15,382 bases of DNA from NCBI GenBank assembly GCA_030430515.1, contig JAUIKX010000041.1, positions 1 through 15,382 of the forward strand, read 5' to 3'. Source of the DNA: Gammaproteobacteria bacterium (GTDB lineage: Bacteria > Pseudomonadota > Gammaproteobacteria > Pseudomonadales > Azotimanducaceae). This document shows, in pieces, positions 6,793-13,379 of the stretch; the stretch's first letter is position 1; the number at the start of each line of letters is the position of its first letter. Both the position numbers and the translations under genes were made by a program. Below the pieces are notes generated by a model. It ran no database searches, was not told the DNA's origin, and saw only the letters and a program-made list of their open reading frames with translations.

Positions 6793-7247
6793 GCGGCCGT
6801 CGTGCGTTATGGCGCAAGCAGTGGCCGGACCACCCGGAGCTGCTGGAACGGGTCAAGCTGACGGTGCCGTTCCAGGATGCCGACCCGACCGGCGTTGCCT
6901 GGCACGGTAACTACTTCCGCTACTATGACGCTGCCCGCGTGGCGCTGCTTTCCAAGCTCGATTTCGGCTACCGCCAGATGGCGGGCCGCGGCCAGATCTG
7001 GCCGATCGTCGACACACGCGTTCGCTATCTCTCCAGCGTGCCTTTCGGCAAAGAGATCGAAGTGAGCGCGCAGCTGGTCGAGTGGGAGTTCCGCATGCGT
7101 ATCTACTACAACGTGCGCGATGAGGCGGGCAATCTGCTGAACGAAGCCTACACAATTCAGGTGCCAGTCAGCGCTCGGGACGAATCGCTCATCGTGGGCG
7201 CGCCAGGCGATCTCGTCGAAAAAATTGAAGCCCTGATCGAGCCATGA
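6789..7247 (+). CDS. apeK: 4-hydroxybenzoyl-CoA-type thioesterase (ApeK-like)
   Basis: This 152-residue hotdog thioesterase belongs to the 4HBT/YbgC group. The active-site loop FQDADPTGVAWHGNYFRYYD (residues 28-47) carries the catalytic aspartate, probably Asp32, followed by the helix that packs against it. In aryl polyene systems the ApeK-type thioesterase releases or edits ACP-bound chains; that role is inferred from family and context. The start is the ATG that overlaps the glycosyltransferase stop; the longer open frame upstream (from 6513) lies antisense-like inside the glycosyltransferase and is not real. The stop overlaps the ApeP-like start by four bases. Confidence 0.9.
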   Translation: MSGRRALWRKQWPDHPELLERVKLTVPFQDADPTGVAWHGNYFRYYDAARVALLSKLDFGYRQMAGRGQIWPIVDTRVRYLSSVPFGKEIEVSAQLVEWEFRMRIYYNVRDEAGNLLNEAYTIQVPVSARDESLIVGAPGDLVEKIEALIEP

Positions 7248-7684
7248 AGACGTTCCCGCGGGTTGAAGAGCTCGTTCCGCACCGCCCGCCCATGTTGCTC
7301 ATAGACGAGGTCGTTGAAGCGCTTCCGGAGGGCATCCGCACGCGCGTCCACCTGACGCCATACAGCCCGTTCATGACCCCGTCAGGCATCGGCAGCGCGA
7401 TGGGGCTGGAATACCTCGCGCAGAGCGCCGCGGCCTGGTTCGGCGTCTTATCCCGGCAGAGTGGTGGCGCGCCGAGGGCCGGCATGCTCGTCGCCTGCCG
7501 TAGCTATGAGGCCACCGTTGCGTTTTTCGATGCCGGGCAAACGCTCGACGTTTCTGTACGCTGCGTGTCGGCCCTGCCGGACCGCGACCGACAGGGCTTG
7601 GTAAAATTCCGGGGCGCCATTGAAATCCCCATCGAAGGAGCGCCCAATGTCGTCGCAGAGGGAGAGTTTTCGGTTTACCTATGA
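7244..7684 (+). CDS. apeP: ApeP-like 3-hydroxyacyl-ACP dehydratase
   Basis: This 146-residue hotdog protein matches the ApeP/COG4706 group. It has the N-terminal LVPHRPPMLLIDEV (from residue 11) and the central helix GLEYLAQSAAAWFG (54-67), in which Glu56 occupies the position of the catalytic glutamate that ApeI-like Gln90 lacks. Characterised ApeI and ApeP act together as the dehydratases of aryl polyene synthesis, so a complementary pair is plausible: here ApeP keeps the acidic residue and the ApeI-like protein keeps the HFPG histidine. ATGA overlaps link it to both the thioesterase upstream and the ketoreductase downstream. Confidence 0.88.
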   Translation: MKTFPRVEELVPHRPPMLLIDEVVEALPEGIRTRVHLTPYSPFMTPSGIGSAMGLEYLAQSAAAWFGVLSRQSGGAPRAGMLVACRSYEATVAFFDAGQTLDVSVRCVSALPDRDRQGLVKFRGAIEIPIEGAPNVVAEGEFSVYL

Positions 7685-8421
7685 CGAACGCAGACACCAG
7701 AAGCGTCCTTGTTACAGGCGCAAGCCGTGGCATCGGCAGGGCAATCGCGATATCTCTGGGTGCCCGGGGATTCGAGGTAATCGTCTGCTTCGGGGTGCGC
7801 GAAGACCTGGCTGAATCCTGCGCCGAGGAGATCAGAGCCGCCGGAGGGCGGGCGCGCACGCTGGGCTTCGATATCAGTGACCGTCAGGCGTGCCGGGAGG
7901 TGCTGGGTGCGGATATCGACCGTCACGGCGCCTACTACGGCGTGGTGCTCAACGCCGGCATCAGTCGCGATCAGGCCTTTCCGGCCATGGCGGAAGATGA
8001 TTGGGATGCGGTGATTCACACGAACCTCGACAGCTTCTACAACGTGCTGAGTCCGGTGACCATGCCGATGGTACGGAGTCGGAATGGCGGGCGAATCATC
8101 GTACTGAGCTCCATATCAGGGGTCATCGGCAACCGCGGGCAGACGAACTACGCGGCCTCGAAAGCCGGCCTCATTGGCGCGGCCAAGTCCCTCGCGGTGG
8201 AGCTGGCGAAGCGCAACATCACAGTGAACTGCGTAACACCCGGGCTCATCGAAACAGAAATGGTCTCTGACGCGCCGATCGAGGAGATAAAGCGAATGAT
8301 TCCCCTGCGCCGGCTTGGTCAGCCTGAGGAAGTTGCCGCGTTGGTCGGCTTCCTGTGTTCGGATGCCGCCGGGTACATGACCCGACAGGTCATCTCTGTA
8401 GACGGCGGAATGGCCGGCTGA
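7681..8421 (+). CDS. apeQ: 3-ketoacyl-ACP reductase (FabG/ApeQ-like)
   Basis: This NADPH-dependent short-chain dehydrogenase of 246 residues reduces 3-ketoacyl-ACP in each elongation round. It carries the cofactor motif TGASRGIG (12-19), NAGIS (91-95), Asn115 in HTNLD, Ser144 in SSISGV, the catalytic Tyr157 and Lys161 in YAASK, and the conserved VTPGLIETEM. Length and motifs are those of FabG, but the gene is sandwiched between the ApeP-like dehydratase (ATGA overlap) and the ApeR-like ketosynthase (one-base gap), so it is assigned to the polyene pathway rather than to housekeeping fatty-acid synthesis. The ApeP-ApeQ-ApeR order matches characterised aryl polyene clusters. Confidence 0.93.
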   Translation: MTNADTRSVLVTGASRGIGRAIAISLGARGFEVIVCFGVREDLAESCAEEIRAAGGRARTLGFDISDRQACREVLGADIDRHGAYYGVVLNAGISRDQAFPAMAEDDWDAVIHTNLDSFYNVLSPVTMPMVRSRNGGRIIVLSSISGVIGNRGQTNYAASKAGLIGAAKSLAVELAKRNITVNCVTPGLIETEMVSDAPIEEIKRMIPLRRLGQPEEVAALVGFLCSDAAGYMTRQVISVDGGMAG

Positions 8422-8422
8422 C

Positions 8423-9646
8423 ATGCGTAGAGTCGTCATCACCGGCGCCGGCTGTCTTTCCCCGCTCGGCGAGGATTGGGCGGCCATGCGAAGCGCTTTT
8501 CAGGAGGGTCGCAGCGCCGTGCGCGCCATGCCGGAATGGCAGGGGATCGGCGGGCTGAACTGCTACAGCGGGGCGCCCATGTCGTTCGACCCGAAAGCCC
8601 ATTTCAAACGTCGGGCTCTGCGCAGCATGGGCCGTGTTGCCGCTCTGGCCGTACGCTCGGCAGAGGTTGCGCTGGAATCCGCGCAAGTGGCGAGCGATGA
8701 CCCGATCCTCACAAGTGGACGAACCGGCGTGGCCTATGGTTCAGCCACCGGCAGCCCGGATGCGCTGCTCGAGTTCGTCAGCACCTTTCTACGCGAAGAC
8801 GCCGTGCAGCTCAAAGCCACCAGCTACCTGCGCTCCATGAGTCACACTGCTGCAGTCAACATTGGTGTGTTTTTCGGTCTCACAGGCCGCGTGCTGACCA
8901 CCAGCTCTGCCTGCACTGCATCCAGCCAGGCCATCGGTTTTGCCTACGAACAGATCAAACACGGAACGCAGGACATCATGCTGGCAGGTGGCGCTGACGA
9001 GCTCACCGTCGCGCACTCGGCGGTTTTCGATACGCTCATGGCGACCAGCCGCCGCAACGATGCACCGCAAACCACTCCGCGGCCATTCGATACTGATCGC
9101 GACGGCCTGGTCGTTGGAGAAGGGGCAGGCACGCTCGTGCTCGAAGCGCTGGAGCATGCCGAATCACGCGGCGCGCCGATACTCGCGGAGATCGTGGGCT
9201 TTGCCACCAACGCGGACGGCGCGCACATCACGCAACCCGACCCCGTAATGCAGGCGGCGTGTATCCAGCAAGCCCTGAACGACGCGGACCTGCGGCCCGA
9301 TCAAATCGGTTTCGTCAGCGCCCACGGCACGGCCACGGAGCGCGGCGATATTTCCGAGACGCAAGCCACCTTCAATGTGCTCGGCAGTGTGCCCATCAGC
9401 TCAATGAAGGGGCACATCGGCCACACGCTGGGCGCCTGCGGCGTGCTCGAAGCCTGGAGCGCCGTCATGATGATGAATGAGGGCTGGTTTGCGCCTACCT
9501 TGAATCTGGAGAGTGTAGATCCGGCATGCGCACCCCTCGAGTACGTAACCGGCAACGGACACGACGCAACGACGAACTACGTGATGAGCAATAACTTCGC
9601 CTTCGGCGGCATCAACACATCACTGATCTTCGCGCGGTACGCCTAG
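8423..9646 (+). CDS. apeR: FabF-like beta-ketoacyl-ACP synthase (ApeR-like)
   Basis: This second complete condensing enzyme has 407 residues and a KAS-II-type triad: Cys164 in TSSACTASS, His301 in SAHGTATERGD and His334 in KGHIGHTLGACG, with the C-terminal SNNFAFGGINTS. It starts one base after the ketoreductase stop. In aryl polyene clusters ApeR is the third ketosynthase-like protein besides the ApeO/ApeC pair and is thought to act in the first condensations. It is the last cluster gene: its TAG stop shares the palindrome CTAG with the TAG stop of convergent zapA, leaving no room for a terminator between them. Confidence 0.93.
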   Translation: MRRVVITGAGCLSPLGEDWAAMRSAFQEGRSAVRAMPEWQGIGGLNCYSGAPMSFDPKAHFKRRALRSMGRVAALAVRSAEVALESAQVASDDPILTSGRTGVAYGSATGSPDALLEFVSTFLREDAVQLKATSYLRSMSHTAAVNIGVFFGLTGRVLTTSSACTASSQAIGFAYEQIKHGTQDIMLAGGADELTVAHSAVFDTLMATSRRNDAPQTTPRPFDTDRDGLVVGEGAGTLVLEALEHAESRGAPILAEIVGFATNADGAHITQPDPVMQAACIQQALNDADLRPDQIGFVSAHGTATERGDISETQATFNVLGSVPISSMKGHIGHTLGACGVLEAWSAVMMMNEGWFAPTLNLESVDPACAPLEYVTGNGHDATTNYVMSNNFAFGGINTSLIFARYA

Positions 9647-9954
9647 AGTTCCAGCTGTTTGTGCTCTGCAAGCGCGAGGTCAAGCCGATGCGACAGTGCG
9701 TTCAGCTTGCCGGTGATATCGCCTTCGATGGTTTCGGCGACGTTGCGCGACGAAAGCAGCTCATGGGATATGTTCAGCGCCGCCATCACGGCGATACGGT
9801 CGAGGCCGACCACACGTCCACCATCTTTGATCTCAGCCATCTTTCGATCGAGATAGCGGGCTGACGCGGTCAGATCTTCCACTTCGTCCTCAGCGCAACT
9901 GACCTGATAGTCTTTGCCCAGGATCTGCACATTCATTGTCGTCACTTTGCTCAA
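9643..9954 (-). CDS. zapA: Cell division protein ZapA
   Basis: ZapA binds FtsZ protofilaments in the cytoplasm and stabilises the Z ring. The 103-residue translation has the globular N-terminal domain (VQILGKDYQVSC) and the family core DRIAVMAALNISHELL, followed by a coiled-coil tail. The start is TTG at 9954: it gives an N-terminus beginning Met-Ser with the same spacing to VQIL as Pseudomonas ZapA and has AGGA eight bases upstream. An ATG at 9936 would give a form six residues shorter. It lies four bases after the zapB-like gene, with which it should be co-transcribed. Confidence 0.9.
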   Translation of the reverse strand: MSKVTTMNVQILGKDYQVSCAEDEVEDLTASARYLDRKMAEIKDGGRVVGLDRIAVMAALNISHELLSSRNVAETIEGDITGKLNALSHRLDLALAEHKQLEL

Positions 9955-9958
9955 CCGC

Positions 9959-10180
9959 TCAGTCCTGCTCGAGGGATTTCAGGCGGGTGATCATGGCTTC
10001 AACCCGCGACTTTGCCAGCTCGTTCTTCTCGATGAGCTTCGCTCTTTCCGTGGTCCAGTTGTGCTGCTGCGCGCGAAGGGCACGATTTTCTTTGCTCAGA
10101 ACGGCTGTCAGCTCGATGAGTTCGTTGACGCGACGCTCGAGTGCTTCCCAGCTGGATGAGGACATGCTGTGTACAGACAT
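9959..10180 (-). CDS. ZapB-like coiled-coil protein (TIGR02449-type)
   Basis: This small 73-residue protein is almost entirely predicted coiled coil: heptad-like hydrophobics run from LERRVNELIELTAVLSKE to LKSLEQD. It matches the small ZapB-like family (TIGR02449) found immediately upstream of zapA in Pseudomonas and relatives, and is presumed to act with ZapA at the division site. ATG at 10180 is preceded by GGGGAG at suitable distance; a second ATG at 10165 would remove five residues. The longer minus-strand frame reaching 10738 is antisense to ygfB and is not real. Confidence 0.85.
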   Translation of the reverse strand: MSVHSMSSSSWEALERRVNELIELTAVLSKENRALRAQQHNWTTERAKLIEKNELAKSRVEAMITRLKSLEQD

Positions 10181-10199
10181 AGAGGCTCCCCGATTAACC

Positions 10200-10225
10200 G
10201 GCACATTTTGGCACATTTCCTGTGC
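10200..10225. repeat. Tandem GGCACATTT repeat overlapping an inverted repeat
   Basis: GGCACATTT occurs exactly twice, at 10200-10208 and 10210-10218, ten bases apart and so on the same face of the helix. The second copy overlaps an inverted repeat, GCACA-TTTCC-TGTGC (10211-10225). Both lie in the 100-base divergent region between the zapB-like gene and ygfB, on top of the candidate promoter, and could be a protein-binding site. Confidence 0.4.
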
Positions 10226-10232
10226 ATGTGAA
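10205..10232 (-). promoter_or_regulatory. Candidate sigma70 promoter for the zapB-like/zapA pair
   Basis: On the minus strand TTCACA (10232-10227) and CAAAAT (10210-10205) form a -35/-10 pair with a 16-base spacer, matching consensus at 5/6 and 4/6 positions. Transcription would start near 10198, some 18 bases before the zapB-like ATG, leaving just enough leader for its GGGGAG ribosome site. It is a prediction from sequence only. Confidence 0.4.
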
Positions 10233-10280
10233 GCGGTGGGCCGGGTAGCATTAACGGATGCGCTACGGGGTACGACAACA

Positions 10281-10808
10281 TTGCCATCAACTGAACTGAC
10301 CAGCGCGGCTCTTGCCGCTTCCAAAGAACTTTCCAGCGCTGAGCTGCATGGCACTGTGTGCGGCATGCTCGTGGGCAACGTACGCGCCCAGGGATTGAAC
10401 GAAAGGCACGTGCATTTTTCCATTGAAGAGTATGTGGAGCTCGTGGGTGCCGACGCCGTGGCTGATGGGGAGACGGTAGAGGATTTTGCAGCGCTGGCTC
10501 TGTCGGAGCTCGATGCAGAAGACCTGAGCTTTTCGCCGCTCCTGCCCGAAGACGATGATGCTCTTCCAGCCCGTGTGGAGGCGCTCGGTGAGTGGTGCGC
10601 CAGCTTTCTGGCCGGATTGGGCGCGGTTGCCGACACGGACCTGAACGAAACAGAAGCGGAAATGCTGGATGACCTTGTCGCCATCTCCGCGGTAGATGCA
10701 GATGTGGACGAAGGGGAGGATGCCGAGCGCGAGCTCATGGAGCTTGTGGAGTATGTACGTGTAGCGGTGCTTAGCCTTCTGGCACCGAATCAGGCTGACG
10801 TGGAGTGA
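10281..10808 (+). CDS. ygfB: UPF0149 family protein YgfB
   Basis: This acidic 175-residue protein belongs to the UPF0149/YgfB family, whose role is still poorly defined, although YgfB of Pseudomonas aeruginosa has been tied to regulation of peptidoglycan-recycling genes and beta-lactam resistance. Landmarks are SSAELHGTVCGML near the N-terminus, EALGEWCASFLAGLGAV in the middle and LMELVEYVRVAVLSLL at the C-terminus. No in-frame ATG exists near the homologous start. TTG at 10281, with CGGGG upstream, gives the expected N-terminal length; GTG at 10236 would add 15 residues. It precedes pepP with a GTGA overlap, the same order as in E. coli and Pseudomonas. Confidence 0.85.
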   Translation: MPSTELTSAALAASKELSSAELHGTVCGMLVGNVRAQGLNERHVHFSIEEYVELVGADAVADGETVEDFAALALSELDAEDLSFSPLLPEDDDALPARVEALGEWCASFLAGLGAVADTDLNETEAEMLDDLVAISAVDADVDEGEDAERELMELVEYVRVAVLSLLAPNQADVE

Positions 10809-12127
10809 GCATTCCGGCGACGGAATTTCGCAGGCGCCGGGAACGTCTCATGGAGATGCTTCCGGAGGGCACTATGGCGATCGTGCCGGGCGCGGTGCTG
10901 CGCCGCCGTAACCGCGATGTGGATTACTTGTTCCGGCAGGACAGCGATTTTTACTACCTCACCGGTTTTACCGAAGAGAATGCGCTGCTCGTGCTGGTGC
11001 CGGGGCGGGAGCATGGTGAAACGATCCTCTTCTGCCAGGAGCGGGATGCAAAGGCCGAAAGCTACGATGGCGAGCGCCTTGGCCCTGATCGCGCGACTCA
11101 GGTGCTGAACGTCGACGACGCGTTTCCCGTGAGTGACATGAGCGATATTCTGCCGGGCCTGCTCGAGGGCCGGGAACGGGTGTACCTGAATCTCGGTGAG
11201 TATCCTGAGGTAGACCGCAAGCTCATGGGACTGGTCAACGACATCCGGGCTCGGGAGTCCGGCGGCGCCATCGCCCCAGGGGAATTCGTCTCGCTCAAGC
11301 ACCTTCTGCACGAGCAGCGGCTGTACAAGTCGGCGAAAGAGATCGGGCTCATGCGCGAAGCCGCGGCAATTACGAGCGCGGCTCACATCCGAGCGATGCA
11401 GGCCTGCGAGCCTGGTCTCAATGAGCTCGATCTGGAGGCGGAACTCACCTATCACTTCATGCGCAACGGCGCGCGCTCGCCGGCCTACCCCAGCATCGTC
11501 GCTTCGGGTAGAAACGCCTGCGTCATGCACTATATCGACAATCGCGACAGCCTCAAAAAGGGTGATCTGGTGCTGATCGATGCGGGTTGTGAGTACCAGC
11601 ACTATGCCGCCGACCTGACGCGTACGTTCCCTGTGGACGGCAAATTCAGCGGCGCGCAGAAAGCCGTTTACGAAGTGGTTCTTGCCGCACAGAAAGCAGC
11701 CTTCGATCGGTGCGTGAAAGGTGAACACTTCAACGCGCCGCATGATGCTGCGCTGCGGGTGATGATTGAAGGGCTCATCGATCTCAAGCTTCTCGATGGG
11801 TCGGTGGACGACGTGCTCGAACAGGAAAGCTACCGTCGGTTCTGTCCTCACAAATCCTCCCACTGGCTTGGGCTCGACGTGCACGATGTGGGCGACTACC
11901 GGCTGGGCGATGCCTGGCGGGAGCTGGAGCCGGGCATGGTGCTGACTGTGGAGCCCGGCATCTACATCCGGGATGACGAAGAGAATGCGGCGCTCGCGCC
12001 CAGGTGGCGCGGTATGGGTATCCGTATAGAAGACGATGTGCTGATTACCCGCAGCGAGCCTGAAGTGCTGACGCACGCCGCGCCGAAAACCATCGACGAC
12101 GTCGAAACGGTGATGAGCGGGAAATGA
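10805..12127 (+). CDS. pepP: Xaa-Pro aminopeptidase
   Basis: This cytoplasmic dimetal aminopeptidase P removes N-terminal residues preceding proline. The 440-residue length equals the E. coli enzyme. An N-terminal AMP_N domain (to about 170; DSDFYYLTGF) is followed by the pita-bread M24 domain with all five metal ligands: Asp259 (LIDAGCE), Asp270 (ADLTRTF), His353 (SHWLGLDVHD), Glu383 (TVEPGIY) and Glu409 (GIRIEDD). The start is GTG at 10805, overlapping the ygfB stop as GTGA, and the stop overlaps the next gene as ATGA. It is part of a conserved ygfB-pepP-ubi operon. A long open frame on the opposite strand here is a codon-bias shadow. Confidence 0.96.
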   Translation: MSIPATEFRRRRERLMEMLPEGTMAIVPGAVLRRRNRDVDYLFRQDSDFYYLTGFTEENALLVLVPGREHGETILFCQERDAKAESYDGERLGPDRATQVLNVDDAFPVSDMSDILPGLLEGRERVYLNLGEYPEVDRKLMGLVNDIRARESGGAIAPGEFVSLKHLLHEQRLYKSAKEIGLMREAAAITSAAHIRAMQACEPGLNELDLEAELTYHFMRNGARSPAYPSIVASGRNACVMHYIDNRDSLKKGDLVLIDAGCEYQHYAADLTRTFPVDGKFSGAQKAVYEVVLAAQKAAFDRCVKGEHFNAPHDAALRVMIEGLIDLKLLDGSVDDVLEQESYRRFCPHKSSHWLGLDVHDVGDYRLGDAWRELEPGMVLTVEPGIYIRDDEENAALAPRWRGMGIRIEDDVLITRSEPEVLTHAAPKTIDDVETVMSGK

Positions 12128-13299
12128 GTGTGGATACGACGGTCTGCGTTGTCGGTGGCGGCCTCAATGGCGCTGCCGCAGCCCTGGCGGTTGCCGAGGC
12201 AGGCTTTGACGTCACTCTGATCGACCGGCACAAACCGGCTCGAACGCCTGCGTCCCTGGGCGTGGAGATCCGCAACGTTGCTTTGTCACCAGCGAGTCGA
12301 GCGTTTCTTGAGACGTTCGGTGGTTGGGCGGATGGTGCCCCTTACCGCGCCATGCGGGTCTGGGAGGAGTTCGGTACGGCCAGCCTCACATTTACCGCCG
12401 AAGAGGCGGGAGTTGCCGAGCTCGGCTGGATCGTCGAGGTGGGTGCGCTGAACGATCATCTGTGGGAATGCGCGCTGGCGCACCCGCGCGTTGACGTCCG
12501 GGTCGGCGCCGGTGTTGCCGGCATGAAAGCCGATGAGCACGGTGTCGACCTGACGCTCGAAACGGGGCAACTGCGCGCTTCACTGGTTGTTGCGGCCGAT
12601 GGTGCCCGTTCCCGGGTTCGTGAGCTCGCGGGTGTGCGTTGCCGTTATTCGGATACAGGGCATGCCGCACTGGTGACCACGGTAAAAACGGAGCACCCCC
12701 ATGAAGGGGTGGCATACCAGCGGTTTCTGCGCAGCGGTCCCCTGGCACTGCTGCCCTCTCTCGAAGACCATGTCAGCTCTGTGGTCTGGTCGCAGCCACC
12801 AGAGGCTGCTGCCGACCGTGCCGAGCTGGATGATGCGGTGTTCTGTGCGCAGATCGAGCAGGCCATCGAATCCGCGCTGGGTACTGTGCAGGCAGCCGAT
12901 GCGCGCTTCGTCTTTCCTTTGAAGCAGCAATTGGCCGAGCGCTTCGATGCCGATCCGAGGGTGCTGCTGCTTGGTGACGCGGCGCGTGTGGTGCACCCGC
13001 TTGCCGGCCTGGGCGTCAATCTGGGTTTCGAAGATGCGCAGGCACTGATCTCTGCGCTGCCGAACTCCGGCGATCCCGGACTGGCTGACTGGCGTGCTTT
13101 CGCCCGACGGCGACGCATCCGTTCGCAGTCCGTACAGTCTCTTATGGACGGGCTGCGGCGCGCCTATGGCAACAATTCCCCCTGGTTGGACCTGGCGCGC
13201 AATATGGGTGTGAGGGCGGTTTCAGGAAGTGCTCTGATCAAGCGCCAGATCATGCAGGAAGCCATGGGGCTCGGGCCCATTGCGCGGTCGTCCAGATAG
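12124..13299 (+). CDS. ubiI: UbiH/UbiI-type flavin monooxygenase of ubiquinone synthesis
   Basis: This FAD-dependent ring hydroxylase of the UbiH/UbiF/VisC family has 391 residues. It shows the Rossmann motif VVGGGLNGAAAA (9-20), the DG motif VAADGARSRVR (156-166) and the second FAD motif at 284-303. The region AELGWIVEVGALNDHLW and the C-terminus (KRQIMQEAMGLGP) resemble UbiI/VisC (C5 hydroxylase) more than UbiH, and in E. coli ubiI lies directly before gcvT, as here. E. coli has ubiH and ubiI in tandem after pepP; only one is present here. Two near-invariant residues of the second motif differ: GDAAR instead of GDAAH (Arg288), and AGLG instead of AGQG (Leu296). The family is certain; which ring position it hydroxylates is not. 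Confidence 0.87.
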   Translation: MSVDTTVCVVGGGLNGAAAALAVAEAGFDVTLIDRHKPARTPASLGVEIRNVALSPASRAFLETFGGWADGAPYRAMRVWEEFGTASLTFTAEEAGVAELGWIVEVGALNDHLWECALAHPRVDVRVGAGVAGMKADEHGVDLTLETGQLRASLVVAADGARSRVRELAGVRCRYSDTGHAALVTTVKTEHPHEGVAYQRFLRSGPLALLPSLEDHVSSVVWSQPPEAAADRAELDDAVFCAQIEQAIESALGTVQAADARFVFPLKQQLAERFDADPRVLLLGDAARVVHPLAGLGVNLGFEDAQALISALPNSGDPGLADWRAFARRRRIRSQSVQSLMDGLRRAYGNNSPWLDLARNMGVRAVSGSALIKRQIMQEAMGLGPIARSSR

Positions 13300-13314
13300 G
13301 GCTGTTTCCAGCCC
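13299..13314 (+). terminator. Short hairpin after the ubi gene, weak terminator candidate
   Basis: GGGCTG-TTTC-CAGCCC forms a perfect six-base-pair stem with a four-base loop starting at the last base of the ubiI stop. No T tract follows, so intrinsic termination would be weak. The remaining 13315-13379 leader holds only a ribosome site (AGAAGG) before gcvT; it is too short for a glycine riboswitch and no other structure stands out. Confidence 0.3.
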
Positions 13315-13379
13315 GCTCTGTCAAAGGCTGCCCGTCCCCCTTAACATCGCTCCTGATTCAACCGACTGGCAGAAGGGTC

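Noticed and set aside
9640..9660. 6S RNA (ssrS) downstream of zapA
   Set aside because: The ketosynthase and zapA coding regions overlap by four bases, leaving no space for a roughly 180-base RNA.
10790..12076. 428-codon open frame on the minus strand inside pepP
   Set aside because: It is fully antisense to pepP, which has all five metal ligands and correct length. The frame is open because of GC-rich codon bias, and its translation shows no recognisable domain.
13300..13379. Glycine riboswitch before gcvT
   Set aside because: The gap is only 80 bases and lacks the paired aptamer elements; only a short hairpin and a ribosome site are seen.
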